A stretch of DNA of 64,000 nucleotides from Diadophis punctatus similis. Taxonomy: Eukaryota; Chordata; Lepidosauria; Squamata; Dipsadidae. Positions 1-10,515 of this stretch are shown here, piece after piece (positions within the stretch are counted from its first letter, which is position 1; every line of letters begins with the position of its first letter). The position numbers and the translations under genes are program-made. The stretch covers positions 13,650,092 through 13,714,091 of the forward strand of contig JALIGW010000021.1 of NCBI GenBank assembly GCA_023053685.1. Direction: 5' to 3'. Under the pieces are notes generated by a model, which was not told the origin of the DNA, did no database searches, and saw nothing but the letters and a program-made list of their open reading frames with translations.

Positions 1-169
1 GGTGGCTTTCCTGGTTGACTTTGCTTGTTGGAAGCCAACAGGTCCCAACTCAGATAAACAATCAAACAGCAAACAACAGACCAATCAAGGAATATCAAGA
101 AGAAAAAGACCACTCCCACCAACACTGACTGGGCAAACCACAGAGACCAAACCCCACTCCTTTCTAGCA
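1..169. other. Unassigned lead-in sequence
   Basis: A short run around 12-40 resembles the TGACTTTGCTTGT segment of the pogo-like MITE. The rest is A/C-rich and I see no gene or motif. Confidence 0.4.
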
Positions 170-635
170 CTGATGATGTTACCTAGTTGGGTAATGAAAC
201 GTCTGCAAGAAAACAACCAAGTTCAGAGAGCACCAAGGAGCCCCCAGTCCTCTTCCTCCTCCTCCTCCCTGCAAACCACACTCTCTTCTAGCACTGATGA
301 TGTTACCTAGTTGGGTAATGAAACGTCTGCAAGAAAACAACCAAGTTCAGAGAGCACCAAGGAGCCCCCAGTCCTCCTCCTCCTCCTCCCACCCTCCCTG
401 CAAACCCCACTCTCTTCTAGCACTGATGATGTTACCTAGTTGGGTAATGAAATGTCTGCAAGAAAACAACCAAGCTCAGAGAACACCAAGGGCCCCACAG
501 TCCTCCTCCTCCTCCTCCTCCTCCTCCTCCTCCTCCTCCTCCTCCTCCTCCTCCTCCTCCTCCTCCTCTTCCCCTTCCTCTTCCTCTTCCTCCTCCTCCT
601 CCTCCTCCTCCTCCTCCTCCTCCTCTCTGCAAACC
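170..635 (+). repeat. Tandem hammerhead-like repeat with CCT arrays, three units
   Basis: A unit of 124-129 bp occurs three times. Each begins with CTGATGA (170-176, 294-300, 423-429), continues with GTTACC, a short loop, GGTAAT, then GAAAC plus GTC in the first two units (GAAAT plus GTC in the third). It then carries ACCAAG(T/C)TCAGAGAGCACCAAGG, a CCT run and CTGCAAACC. The CCT run in the third unit spans 503-632. The core order matches a type I hammerhead ribozyme; one U after CTGATGA is unpaired. Long proline/serine/leucine-only frames across it are simple-repeat artefacts. Confidence 0.6.
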
Positions 636-639
636 CCCA

Positions 640-968
640 AAAGGGACTTATGACGGTTTTTCAGTTTGCAGCATCCCTTTGGTCACATGTCAAAATTCAG
701 ATGCTTGGAAACTGGCATGTACTTATGACGGTTGCAGTGTCCCGGGGTCGAGTGATCCCCTTTTGCGACCTTCTGACCAGCAAAGTCAATGGAGAGGCCA
801 GATTCACTTAGTAACCGTGTTACTCACTTTAACAAACGCAATGATCCACTTCACAACCGTGGCAGGAAAAATCGCAAAAACGGAGCAAAACTCCCTTAAG
901 CAATGTTTCCCTTAGCAACATAAATTTTGGGGCCAGTCGTGGTCGTAACTTGAGGATTATCTATAACG
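640..968 (+). mobile_element. Pogo-like MITE fragment, 5' end missing
   Basis: It carries the family's internal landmarks: CTTATGACGGTTGCAGTGTCC, CTTTTGCGACCTTCTGACCAGC, AGCAAAGTCAATGG, and ACTTAACAACCGTGGCAGGA-like text, ending near GTAACTTGAGGATTATC. The left end merges into the CCT array. Confidence 0.75.
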
Positions 969-1680
969 GCAAGGAAGGATGGAGGAGCCGCTTCAACATT
1001 TCAGATGCTTTGGTTAGGATTTGGTCATGAAGGGTGAGATAAGATATTCTAGATCTTGGCTCTGAAGCTAGTTTTGGGGTTTCTACATGTAGAACGTCTA
1101 CATTTTCTGAGGTTGTGTCTTTCCGGCTACGTTTGGAGTCATCAAAAGATCATTTCACAATATTCTACTTCTTTCTTCTCCCGTTGACAGTCTACTCATA
1201 GAGCTTAAAAATGAGAAATGTGACACCTTTTGTCTTTTTCTCAGCTGTCGTCTTCCTAACTGGGTTGGGATTTTATTTATTTATTTTTATTTATTTAATA
1301 GATTTGTATGCCGCCCAACTCCCAGAGGGACTCTGGGCGGCTCACAGCATATAATTTTCAAGGAGTTTTATCAAGGGAGGCTGTTCATCTACTTTTCTTT
1401 GCCGTTAAAAAAAGGGGGGGCAGGGGGATGACAAATATAAACTTGCCACCAAGTTTTGTAATCGCAACAGGCTGAATGCTTCTTACAAAGCTGCCGCTGA
1501 AGAGCCACGTACGGCAGAAGGGCCATGCAATAAGCACAATTAAATATTCATCAGCAAACATCTGCGGATTTATCTCCTGTCATATGAAATTTTCATTAAC
1601 CAGATGCAACATTTTGTCTTGTCAATAAGTAAAAGACTGAAAATCATTTCTTTTCTTTCAAAATATGAAAAAAGAAATGC
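969..1680. other. Unassigned intron sequence with one LINE 3' tail (about 1271-1345)
   Basis: Only the segment 1271-1345 is recognisable: an inverted TTTA run followed by GCCGCCCAACTC and CTCTGGGCGGC, the 3' end of a LINE in reverse orientation. The remainder looks single-copy, and no exon is visible. Confidence 0.5.
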
Positions 1681-2440
1681 GCGGAGGGAGGGAGGTTGGA
1701 TGGATGGATGGATGGACAGACAGACAGTTGGGTGGATAGGATGGGTGGGTGGATGGGTGGACAGATGGCTGGGTGGATGGGTAGAAGGATGGATGGATGG
1801 ACAGATTGGACAGATGGACGGACGAATGGGTGGGTGGGAGGGTGGGATGAAGGATGGATGGATGGATGAATGGATGGATGGGTGCGTGGTTGGGTAGAAG
1901 GATGGATAGGTGGATGGACAGATGGATGGACAGATGGATGGACAGGGATGGATGGGTGGGTGGGTAGGTGGATGGACAGACGGACGGATGGACAGACAGA
2001 CTGATGGGTGGGTAGGTGACTGGTTGGGTAGAAGAATGGATGGACAGACAGACGGACGGATGGGTGGGTGGGATGGAAGGTGGGTGTGGTAGGTAGATGG
2101 ATGGGTGGGTGGGTGGGATAAAGAAGGTGGGTGGGTAGGTAAATGGATGGGTCGATGGGTGGACAGATGGACAGACAGATGGATGAGTGGGTGGGTGGGT
2201 GGGTGGGATGGAAGGTGAGTGGGTGGATGTATGGATGGGTGGGTGGGTAGGATGAAAGGTGGTGAGTGGGTGGGTGGGATGGAAGGTGAGTGGGTGGGTG
2301 GATGGATGGGTGGGTGGACAGATGGATGGACAGATGGGTGGATGGGTGGGATGTAAGATGGATGGGTGGATAAATGGATGGATGGATGGACGGATGGGTG
2401 GGATGAAAAGTGGGTGGATGGATGGATGGATTATGCACAT
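1681..2440. repeat. Degenerate GGAT/GGGT tetranucleotide array
   Basis: About 760 bp consist almost entirely of GGAT, GGGT and GACA tetramers in changing order. All three frames of both strands are open over long stretches because no stop can be formed from the motif; these frames are not genes. Confidence 0.95.
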
Positions 2441-2961
2441 CATCACCTCCCTATTCCATATATTTAGTGGGTACTGGTGAGATTGACCTGGATAGGACAA
2501 CCATTCTTCAAAGATCTTGGTTGCTGGAAAAGGAAGTACCTTGTGGATACTTCTTGGACTTTCATACCACCCAACTGCGCCATGGAAGACAATCTGTATC
2601 ACCGGTTCAGCACCACTTAAACAAGAAAGAGAGCAACCGTTGCCACATGTTGCAAAAATCAATCCATGTCCTCTTAATTTACTACAGAAAGGAAAAGAGA
2701 ATTCAGGCCCTGAGATGCAGGATAAGCAAATTCATTAGTGCAGTGATACTGAATTAAAACTTAAATACATTAGTGCAACTGGGACCTAAATGTTAATGGC
2801 TATTAAACTGACTGGAAATACCAAGGGAAGCATTCATCCCACCAGGATACCAGGGTAGAAAAGTGAAGATATATAGCTTTACCACTGCACGGAAGGACAA
2901 TAAGAACTACTCTGTGTCTCTTAAGAATACAGCTTGAAGTTGCTAGGAGACCTTGGAGGAA
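2441..2961. other. Unassigned intron sequence
   Basis: No exon, repeat family or motif could be identified. A short reading frame at 2517-2738 has no recognisable domain. Confidence 0.4.
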
Positions 2962-3310
2962 GAACATAGAACATCAAATAATTGAGTTGGAAGAGACCAT
3001 GGAGGTCTACTTGTCCAACCAACTGCTCTACACCATTTCAGGTAAATGCTTGTCCAGTCTCTTTTTGAAAGCCTCCAGTGATGGAGCACCCACAACTTCT
3101 GGTGGCAAGCTGTTCCACTGGTTAGTTGTCCTCACTGTCAGGAAATTCCTCCTTAGTTCCAGGTTGCTTCTCTCCTTGGTTAGTTTCCATGCATTGTTTC
3201 TTGTCTTGCCTTCTGGTGCTTGGAGAAGAAGTTGACCGCCCTGTCTCTGTAGGAGCCCCTCAAATATTGGAAGACTGCCATCATGTCACCCCTAGTCCTT
3301 CTCTTCATTA
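2962..3310 (-). mobile_element. CR1 LINE 3' end
   Basis: On the minus strand it runs from the region before TATTTGAGGGGC through GAACTAAGGAGGAATTTCCT, CCAGTGGAACAGCTTGCCAC and CACTGGAGGCTTTCAAAAAG to GTTGGACAAGTAGACCTCC. This is the conserved CR1 ORF2 terminus and 3' UTR. It is heavily 5' truncated, as is usual for CR1. Confidence 0.88.
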
Positions 3311-4345
3311 GACATCAGGCTCATGCTGATATGATCATCTCCATTGCTTGGGTTCTGTTCTAGGCTGCCAGTCCTTGAGGGATGAGACAAAATTGGACAA
3401 ACTATGATCTGGGCCAGAAATGTAGTTTTCTGAACAGTTTAAGATTAAAATATGGATGGTTGAGAGTCTCCGTAGACATTTGACCACTCGCAGATTATCA
3501 ACGCTGAGCGGAATGCTACGCTGCAACTATTTCTCTCTTAGAGATTGAGAAGGTTTTATATTTTCAGGTCTTTCCTAAGTTTTTGTCAGAGGTCGAAAGA
3601 GAGTTTGCAGATAGTTAATACTCCATTTTCATCGTCCGTATATTCACATCTGAAGAACTGAACTCAACAGAGTAATTTCCCAAGATTAAGCAACGATAGG
3701 GATGGGTGGAAAATTAATTATCCCGATATACATTAATAACAATATTAATTATCATCCTGACATTATTTTGCCACCGAATTAATAGGCTGCCAAAGTGTCG
3801 TGATTTTTTTTCTCTCTCTCTCTTTTGGGACCTCAAATAACGCTTGACAGACTCTTTAATGAAGTTGTACTCTTTACCTTCAAAACTTCAGAAGCAGGTT
3901 GAAGCACTTAGATGGCAGATGGGGATACTTCCATGATGAACATTTTCCGTGGTGGCCTCACTACCTTACTATTTGTAGAAGGTCTTAGTGGACAGAAGAA
4001 GAGCAAAAACAAATTGCTCTTCCAAGGGCTCCATCTCTGAGGTCAAGTCAAGAATGTTGAACGACACCGAAAACCTGCAAATAATTTGCTCAGCAGAGAG
4101 ATTTTTCTGAAGGAAGGCTGAAGGGTGCGGTTATTATTCTTGCAGAAAAAGCCAGCTCACAGCTAGGTTTGATGGCTGTCACTATCCATTTCCCATATGG
4201 GAGAAAGATGGCCTCAGAAGGCCAAACCACAGATGTTGGTCTCCTCAGAATGATGCTGTTTGGGTCAAGGAGCAGTCTTGCAAGAAATCACCCAAAGAAT
4301 ATGGAGCCATTTCAAAGCTGGCATAGAGGGACAGTGGAGAAAAGC
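3311..4345. other. Unassigned intron sequence
   Basis: About 1 kb of AT-rich sequence without a recognisable repeat, exon or RNA gene. Confidence 0.4.
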
Positions 4346-4749
4346 TACTGTATTTTTCGGAGTATAAGACGCACCTTTTCCCCCCTAAAAGAGGCTGAAA
4401 ATTTGGGTGCGTCTTATACTCCGAATGTAGCTTTTTCGAAGCTTTTGATTCCAGTCCTAACAAGGTGCTAACGATCTTCCCAGCTTGCAGGATTTTTTCA
4501 TTGCTACTCCCTCCGAAGAAGGTTTTTTCCAGCCCTAAGTCTTTGCAGGCTTGTTTTCATTGCTATTCCCTCCGAAAAAGGTTTTTTAAGCCCTAACCAG
4601 GGGATAAAATAATGTGCTGAAGCTGACCAGACTAAGGACGCTAGCCAGATGAATACTTGGTAGGTAGATTTCCCCCCCCCTATTTTCCTCCCCAAAAACT
4701 AAGGTGCGTCTTATACTCCGGTGCGTCTTATATGCCAAAAAATACGGTA
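4346..4749. mobile_element. Non-autonomous TIR transposon (GTATTTTTCGGAG family)
   Basis: Terminal inverted repeats read TACTGTATTTTTCGGAG on the left and the complement ending AAAATACGGTA on the right. A second inner copy of GGTGCGTCTTATACTCCG lies at each end. No transposase is encoded. Related copies lie at 22894-23753 and 56876-57373. The superfamily is uncertain; TA flanks suggest Tc1/mariner. Confidence 0.8.
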
Positions 4750-5103
4750 ATCGTTTGATTCAAGTGGAAAGCAGAGATGGATTTTGTAAGAAAAGATATA
4801 TCTGGGAAGGGAGGACTTTATTTCTATGGGGAATAAAGAGGGTTGGTATCTGTGCAAGGCACGTAAGTCTGCTATTTGAAACCACAGCTGCAAAAAAACA
4901 ACAACCCTTCCTTTCAGATATTTCTTTTAAATCTAAATTTTTTAACCAGTTAAAACCGATATCGGCAAAGAAACAAAGAAAATAAGGGAGAATCGTGAAT
5001 AAAAAAGAACGAAACTAGAAAAGGACGTAGAAATAGAAAAGATTATAATTAAGCAGCTTCCAAACTTTTTTTTACAGCGGTTATAAAATGACTACCTGTT
5101 TAT

Positions 5104-5453
5104 ACAGGTAGTCCTCGACTTACAACCATTCATTTAGTGACCATTCAAAGTTACAAGGTCACTGAAAAAAGTGAGTTATGACCATTTTTCACACAACCAT
5201 TGCAACATCGCTATGATCAGAATTCATACGCCCGGCAACTGACTCATATTTATGACGGTTGCATGCGATCCTCTTCGGAGACTTTTTGACGAGCAAAGTC
5301 AATGGAGAAGGCAGATTCGCTTAACAGCCGTGTCACTAACTTAACAACTGCAGCGATTCACTTAACAACCGTGGCAAGAAAGGTCGCAAAATGGGGCAAA
5401 ACCAACTTAACAATTGTCTTGCTTAGCAACAGTCGTAAGTCAAGGACTATCTA
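5104..5453 (+). mobile_element. Pogo-like MITE, full length (reference copy)
   Basis: The ends are inverted repeats, ACAGGTAGTCCTCGACTTAC and GTAAGTCAAGGACTATCT, flanked by TA. The interior is rich in short self-complementary blocks (TTAACAACCGTGGCAAGAAA, TTTAGTGACCATTCAAAG). No protein is encoded. I assign Tc1/mariner, pogo/Tigger-like, from the TA flanks and terminal sequence; this family name is an inference. I use it as the orientation reference for other copies. Confidence 0.8.
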
Positions 5454-5957
5454 TATTTGACCCTTTTTCTCTCTAAGGTTACACCATAATTCCCTTCGTT
5501 CCATAAACTACTCTTTCTAATCTTCAAACCCATAAATCACAAGTTCATTTTTCTATTTTTCTTCCCAGCCAAAAACCCACCAGGACTTCTCCACCCTCTA
5601 ACCAATTTAGTTGTTGATCTTTCTGTAATACAACGAGTTAATTTTTGCCATCTCTGTTTAATTCCATCATTTTCACCCACCATTCCTCCGCTTTTGAAGT
5701 CTCTCCACTTTTGCTTAATAGTCTTGCAGTAGTGATCATAGGTAAAACCTACTTTGAGATTTTTCAGGGGACTTGGTCTACAAATGTTGTCGAATAAATC
5801 AATAAAATTCCTTTTATGTTAGCAGATTGATGGGAGCAGTAATTCCACCTCATGATGACATGGACAGACAACAAGGGAGATGACAAGCAAAGATGGGAAC
5901 AGACATCAGCAGATAAAAGCAAGTAAAGTTTTTCATGAAGCATTTAGCAACAGATCA
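5454..5957. other. Unassigned intron sequence
   Basis: Pyrimidine-rich then mixed sequence; nothing recognisable. Confidence 0.4.
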
Positions 5958-6341
5958 GGAACAACTTAGAATACAGCATCCAGTTTTGGTCACCACAATT
6001 TAAAAAAGATGTTGAGACTCTGGAAAGAGTGCAGAGAAGAGCAACAAAGAAGATTAGGGGACTGGAGGCTAAAACATGGGAAGAACGGTTGCAGGAACTG
6101 GGTATGTCTAGTTTAATGAAAAGAAGGATCAGGGGAGACATGATAGCAGTGTTCCAATATCTCAGGGGCTGCCACAAAGAAGAAGGAGTCAAGCTATTCT
6201 CCAAAGCACCTGAGGGCAGGACAAGAAGCAATGGGTGGAAACTAACTGAGGAGAGAAGCAACCTAGAACTAAGGAGAAATTTCCTGACAGGGAAAACAAT
6301 TCACCAGTGGAACAACTTGCCTCCAGAAGTTGTGAATGCTC
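5958..6341 (+). mobile_element. CR1 LINE 3' end, left part (split by the L1-type insertion)
   Basis: It begins GCATCCAGTTTTGGTCACCA and runs through GCAGAGAAGAGCAACAAAGA, GGGGCTGCCACAAAGAAG and ATTTCCTGACAGGG to CTCCAGAAGTTGTGAATGCTC. The same element resumes at 8889-9032. The split point is bordered by a 17-bp duplication. Confidence 0.9.
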
Positions 6342-6409
6342 AGGACTTCCGGTTTGGAGCGCTTCATCGCGGACGTCCCTCGTTGGACGCCTTTCCGATC
6401 TTTGTTAAA

Positions 6410-6436
6410 AGCCGCCAGAACAGCTGTCTGGCGGCT
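6410..6436 (+). other. Perfect hairpin in the leader of the L1-type element
   Basis: AGCCGCCAGA and its exact complement TCTGGCGGCT are separated by seven bases (ACAGCTG). It lies about 70 bases from the 5' end of the element and may structure its 5' UTR. Confidence 0.75.
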
Positions 6437-7019
6437 TTGAAATCTCTTCCCCGGGCAAAGGGGAGAGATGAGAGCCTGACAGGTGGGGTAGAGCCCCCCC
6501 AGCGCCCTAGGAGCCATCTGGTAGGGCGCGAAGGGAGAGCTCCCCATGCAGCCTGTCTCCAGCTCCGAAGATCAGGAAACCTCTGCTTTTGCAGAGCTAG
6601 ATGTCGTGACCAGCCGCTGCTTCAAGAATGGGATTTATAATTATATTTAAACTACAGAAGCAGACAGAGAGAAACAGGCGTGAGATGGGCAAGTACTGAA
6701 ACCTCTTTTTTCCTTTTTTTTTTCAACTCCTGGGCAAGCTTTCACTTCGGCAAGGGAACAAAGGAAACAGAGTAACAATATGGCGATTGAGAAGTGAAAG
6801 TGACTTTCGTTTTCCCAGAGGCTTTTTTTTTTTCCTCTCTCTCTCTTATGGAAACTTTTAACTTGGAAAAATGGTTTTTTCTCTCTCTGTCTCCTAACTC
6901 TGGATTAAAGTTATAATAGAAATATTTCCAATAATAAAAGACTATCTGATTTTTAAACTGGAAAGAACTTTAATCAGGCATCTGGCTTTCTTTCTTTTTT
7001 GTACTCTTTTGAAACACCA

Positions 7020-8048
7020 ATGGCTTCAAAGTCTGGAAAGATTGTTTTGACTAAAAGAAATGACTATTCATCTGGATATATTTCTAAAATGCAACTTAAC
7101 ACTGAGCTAACACCTCCTCAGCTTTTGACACCTGAAAATTTATTAAATAATTTAAAGATTATGAAACATGAACTTACTTTGGAATTTAACCAGAAAATAA
7201 GTGAGATAGACAAAAAAATGCAGGCTGCTTTGAAGAATATGAATCAACAACTAAGATTTGATGTGTTAGAAGTTTGCAAAGGCTTAGCAACAAATATTGA
7301 AGTTTTGGCAGAACGTATTGAAACAAATAAACAAGCTTTGGCAACTTCGGTGAATTACATAGATAAAATCCAAAATGACATTGCAAATTTTGAAAAAGAG
7401 GTCTTAATGACTCAGTTCAGATCCATGGAAGTTGCTATAAGGATTAGAGGTTTGAAAGAAGGATTATATGAAAATTTAAAAGGCAGGATGGTTGACATAT
7501 TGGATCAGGTGTCTGGAATTTCTAAAGCGGAATTGGCTACACAAATCGACAAAATATACAGAATCAATTCGTGGTACGCTAAACAAAAGCATTTACCAAG
7601 GGATATTGTCATATATTTTATCACAAGAGCTCTACGGAACAGAATTATACAAGCAACGTTTAACAATAATCTTATGGTGAATGGTCAGGAACTAAAGATT
7701 TGGAAAGAAATCCCCTCTAAAATGCTTAAAGCCAGAAAAAGCTATACTTTTTTGATTGATGAATTTAAGAGATTAAATTTACAATATAAATGGGAAGCGC
7801 CAGTTGGAGTAGCAGTGAAATTTTCTGGAAAAAGATACCGGCTCAACACGATAAAAAAAGCTACGGAATTTTATGTCAATGTTCTAAAGGCTGATATATC
7901 CAAGATTCCAGAGGAAGGATGTATGAAAATAAAAGAGGAGGAGGAGGGGAAGCCACCTTTGATGGATCAAAAGGAAATAGATTCAAAAATCCAAAAGGAG
8001 TGCCTGAATCAGATAGCTGGGGAAAAGGAGATGGAGGTTTGGGATTAG
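7020..8048 (+). CDS. L1-type ORF1 protein (RNA-binding chaperone of LINE-1)
   Basis: The frame encodes 342 residues from ATG at 7020; an in-frame TTG at 6999 is not used as the start because eukaryotic initiation needs ATG. Order: short N-terminal region; coiled coil at about 40-130 (KIMKHELTLEFNQKISEID, NIEVLAERIETNKQ); RRM-like part (FRSMEVAIRIRGLKEG, then HLPRDIVIYFITRALRNRII); C-terminal domain (KARKSYTFLIDEFKRL, YRLNTIKKATEFY); acidic tail. ORF1p trimerises through the coiled coil and binds L1 RNA. The length and order match L1 ORF1p. The frame is intact, which implies a young copy. An overlapping frame continues to 8122 with a basic, helical end. Confidence 0.85.
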   Translation: MASKSGKIVLTKRNDYSSGYISKMQLNTELTPPQLLTPENLLNNLKIMKHELTLEFNQKISEIDKKMQAALKNMNQQLRFDVLEVCKGLATNIEVLAERIETNKQALATSVNYIDKIQNDIANFEKEVLMTQFRSMEVAIRIRGLKEGLYENLKGRMVDILDQVSGISKAELATQIDKIYRINSWYAKQKHLPRDIVIYFITRALRNRIIQATFNNNLMVNGQELKIWKEIPSKMLKARKSYTFLIDEFKRLNLQYKWEAPVGVAVKFSGKRYRLNTIKKATEFYVNVLKADISKIPEEGCMKIKEEEEGKPPLMDQKEIDSKIQKECLNQIAGEKEMEVWD

Positions 8049-8747
8049 ACGGGAGACGACTCGACAAATTTGAATTTATTGAACTATTAAAAGATGAACT
8101 ATCAAGATACAAAACGATGTGATGTTGAAATATATTGGACGGATAGAGACTAATATGATTGTATTTTATCTTTTCCCTATCTAATGATTACTTATGCAAT
8201 ATTTAGTTAAGTTTTATATAATTTTGAGGTTATTTTTAATGTTGATAATATTAGATATATATAGTTTGTTGAAGATTTGTTTATTCTTCTTTCATTTTCT
8301 TTTTTTTTGTTTATTGAAGTTAGTGAATTAATCTAGAATAATATTATCTTATTAATATCATGATGAAATTTAATATTTGATGATCACTTATGTAACATTT
8401 AGTTAAGTTTTATCTTAGAGGTTATTTTTAATGTCAATAATATTAGTTTAAGATTTGTGTATTTTATATTTAGTTATTACTTATGTAACATTTACCTTGT
8501 ATAAGATAGAGGACTGAAGGGACGAGGTAGGAGGTTTGTTTGTTTGTATTGTTAAAGAGTTTTCTCTTTCTTTCTTTCTTTTTTTTCTCTCTCTTTTTTG
8601 TATCTTTACTATTGTATACAAATATATATTAGCAGTGTATAATTTGGAGTTGAAGTTTTTTAAAAATAGTGTTCTTTTTTTCCTTTTTTCTTTCTCTTTT
8701 TATTAACAATTTAAATTTATTATTATGCCCTGTATTATCTCTGGGAA

Positions 8748-8800
8748 GTCCGGGGGGGAGGTGGGGAGGGAAGGGGGTGGGTTTGGGGGGGGGGAGAAAA
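8748..8800 (+). other. G-rich tract (possible G-quadruplex) in the 3' region of the L1-type element
   Basis: Runs of seven, four, five and ten guanines occur within about 50 bases, in the sense strand just before the last 90 bases. A G-rich polypurine tract in the 3' UTR is a known conserved property of mammalian L1. Confidence 0.75.
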
Positions 8801-8888
8801 AAACAAAAATGTTTGTACTTTATATTTAATATTTTGCTACTACTTATTTAAGTTTGTACTAATAAAACTGTTTTGAATAAAAAAAAAA

Positions 8889-9032
8889 AGAAGTTGTGAA
8901 TGCTCCAACACTGGAAGTTTTCAAGAAGAGATTGGATAACCATTTGTCTGAAATGGTCTCCTGCCTGAGCAGGGGGTTGGAGTAGAAGACCTTCAAGGTC
9001 CCTTCCAGCTCTGTTGTTCTGATATTCTGTCT
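8889..9032 (+). mobile_element. CR1 LINE 3' end, right part
   Basis: It continues the element at 5958 with CACTGGAAGTTTTCAAGAAG, CCTGAGCAGGGGGTTGGAG and CCTTCAAGGTCCCTTCCAGC, ending near TTGTTCTGATATTCTGT. Confidence 0.9.
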
Positions 9033-9927
9033 ACCAAAAAGGAGAAGGAAGAGAAGTACAACGTGTTTTGAAGGAAGCATCAAACTATCCTGGTCCAGAC
9101 ACAGATGCCAAATCACGACAAACTTGATATATTCTAGGAGACTGTCAGAAGCTCATCAAGGCTTGTCACTCAAGCTACATCAGAAATTCTTCTGAAGAGC
9201 TACGGAATCTTTTCTAGCTTGAAAATGGGAATTTTGAAAGGCTTAGCCGTTTATTGAGCAATTTCCCTGCCTCTGACAGCTGAGAAGCAAAAGGTCCAGG
9301 GATTTCCTGAGCTGCTGAAGGAAAGGCAGGATACACAGTGTGTGTCTCACAAACAAATGCACAACAGCACTTGTGATATGCTACAGAGGCCACACCGCAA
9401 TACAAGACGACCTATCATCACGAGAACTACATTTTTTAAAAAAAAATGGAAATGAACACTTGGAACCCCCATTCATCCACAAAAATCTCTTCTCCACTGG
9501 AGAGAAAAAGAGAGAGAGATGTATTTAGCCAATTCTGTTTGCACAAATGCTCTTATCGGTGGATACAGCTTGCTCTCATTGTTTGCCTTCCTTGGAAAGG
9601 AAACAATTCAATTGCTAAAATGCCTCTTTTATACCTAGAGAGTACTTGAATTTCCACCTGTCTCAGACCCCGTCAGAAAATCTGCGCAAACATGTATTCT
9701 GAGGATTGGCGTTAATAATTCAGAAGATTTTTTTGGGCAATAAAAAGAGGGTATTCAGAAAATTAAGGGATATTTTAGGTTTGGACAGCTCTTCCAACCC
9801 TATTATTCTATGTTCCTTAATAAACACCCAGCTAGCTGCTTATATCCAGGTGCTAATTTTTATAGCATTCCAGGTTTAATCCTAAATTGGCCCAGGTAAT
9901 CCTGGTACCTTCATATGACATCTGGGA
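9033..9927. other. Unassigned intron sequence
   Basis: No repeat family or exon recognised over about 900 bp. Confidence 0.4.
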
Positions 9928-10170
9928 AAGGGGTGGGTTCTGGATCCTTTTGCTGCCGGTTCGCTCAGGGTCGTGCTGTGTGTGTGTGTGTGTGCGCACG
10001 CTTTGCACGCACGCCCACAGCAATCAAAAAATAACTTCTGCACATGCACAGAAGCAAAATCCAAGATGGCGGCGCCCACAGAGACACCGACAGAACCGGC
10101 TCCGTGACGTCATCACCAAGTTACTAACGGTTCTAAAGAACCAGTTAAAACCGGTAGGAACCCACCTCTG
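9928..10170. mobile_element. hAT non-autonomous element (CAGNGGTGGG family)
   Basis: The termini are AAGGGGTGGGTTC (the usual CAG mutated to AAG) and GGTAGGAACCCACCTCTG. Flanks are ATCTGGGA and ACCTGGGA, an 8-bp target duplication with one difference. Inside are (GT)n, GCACATGCACAGAAGC and AAGATGGCGGCGCC, common to the family. Confidence 0.8.
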
Positions 10171-10204
10171 ACCTGGGAATTTTAGAACAGTTAGCACCGC
10201 TTTA

Positions 10205-10515
10205 TAATGCCTAGTTAAGACCATACTTGAATTACTGCATCCAGTTTTAGTCGCCACAATACAAAAAAAGATGTTGAGACTCTGAAAAAAGTGCAGAGAA
10301 GAGCAACAAAGATGATTAAGGGCCTGGAGACAAAAATACATGAAGAACAGTTGCAGGAATTAGGTATGTCTAGTCTAGTCTAGTGAAAATAAGGGCTAAG
10401 GATGACATGATAGCAGCCTTCCAATATTTGAGGGGCTGCCACAAAGAAGAGGGGGTCAACCTATTCTCCAAAGCCCCTGAAGGCAGGACAAGAAGCAATG
10501 GGTGGGAACTAATTT
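10205..10515 (+). mobile_element. CR1 LINE 3' region, lacking the very 3' end
   Basis: It carries the ACTGCATCCAGTTTTAGTC start and GCAGAGAAGAGCAACAAAG, and stops at TGGGTGGGAACTAA, before the polymerase-proximal tail. Confidence 0.85.

Larger units (their letters stand above)
6342..8888 (+). mobile_element. Half-L1 (HAL1)-like retrotransposon, complete
   Basis: A 2547-bp insertion inside a CR1 element is flanked by the perfect 17-bp duplication AGAAGTTGTGAATGCTC (6325-6341 and 8889-8905). It begins AGGACTTCCGGTTTGG, has a 678-bp GC-rich to AT-rich leader, one L1 ORF1 reading frame (7020-8048), an 840-bp AT-rich 3' region with a G-rich tract (8748-8800), and a poly(A) end at 8879-8889. There is no endonuclease/reverse-transcriptase frame. 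Intact ends and duplication indicate that the ORF2-less form itself was copied, by an L1 machinery supplied in trans. Confidence 0.85.

Noticed and set aside
297..653. Serine-, leucine- or glycine-only reading frames across CCT/GGA arrays (also 17471-17827, 42267-42452, 60561-60761)
   Set aside because: They consist of translated trinucleotide repeats with no other domain and are open in several frames.
1644..2662. Histidine/proline/serine-rich frames of up to 334 codons
   Set aside because: They are translations of the GGAT/GGGT tetramer array; both strands are open for lack of stop codons in the motif.
7919..8122. A second protein of the L1-type element
   Set aside because: The 67-codon frame overlaps the end of ORF1 in another frame; it may be a trace of an ancestral longer ORF1 end, but there is no start context or known domain.
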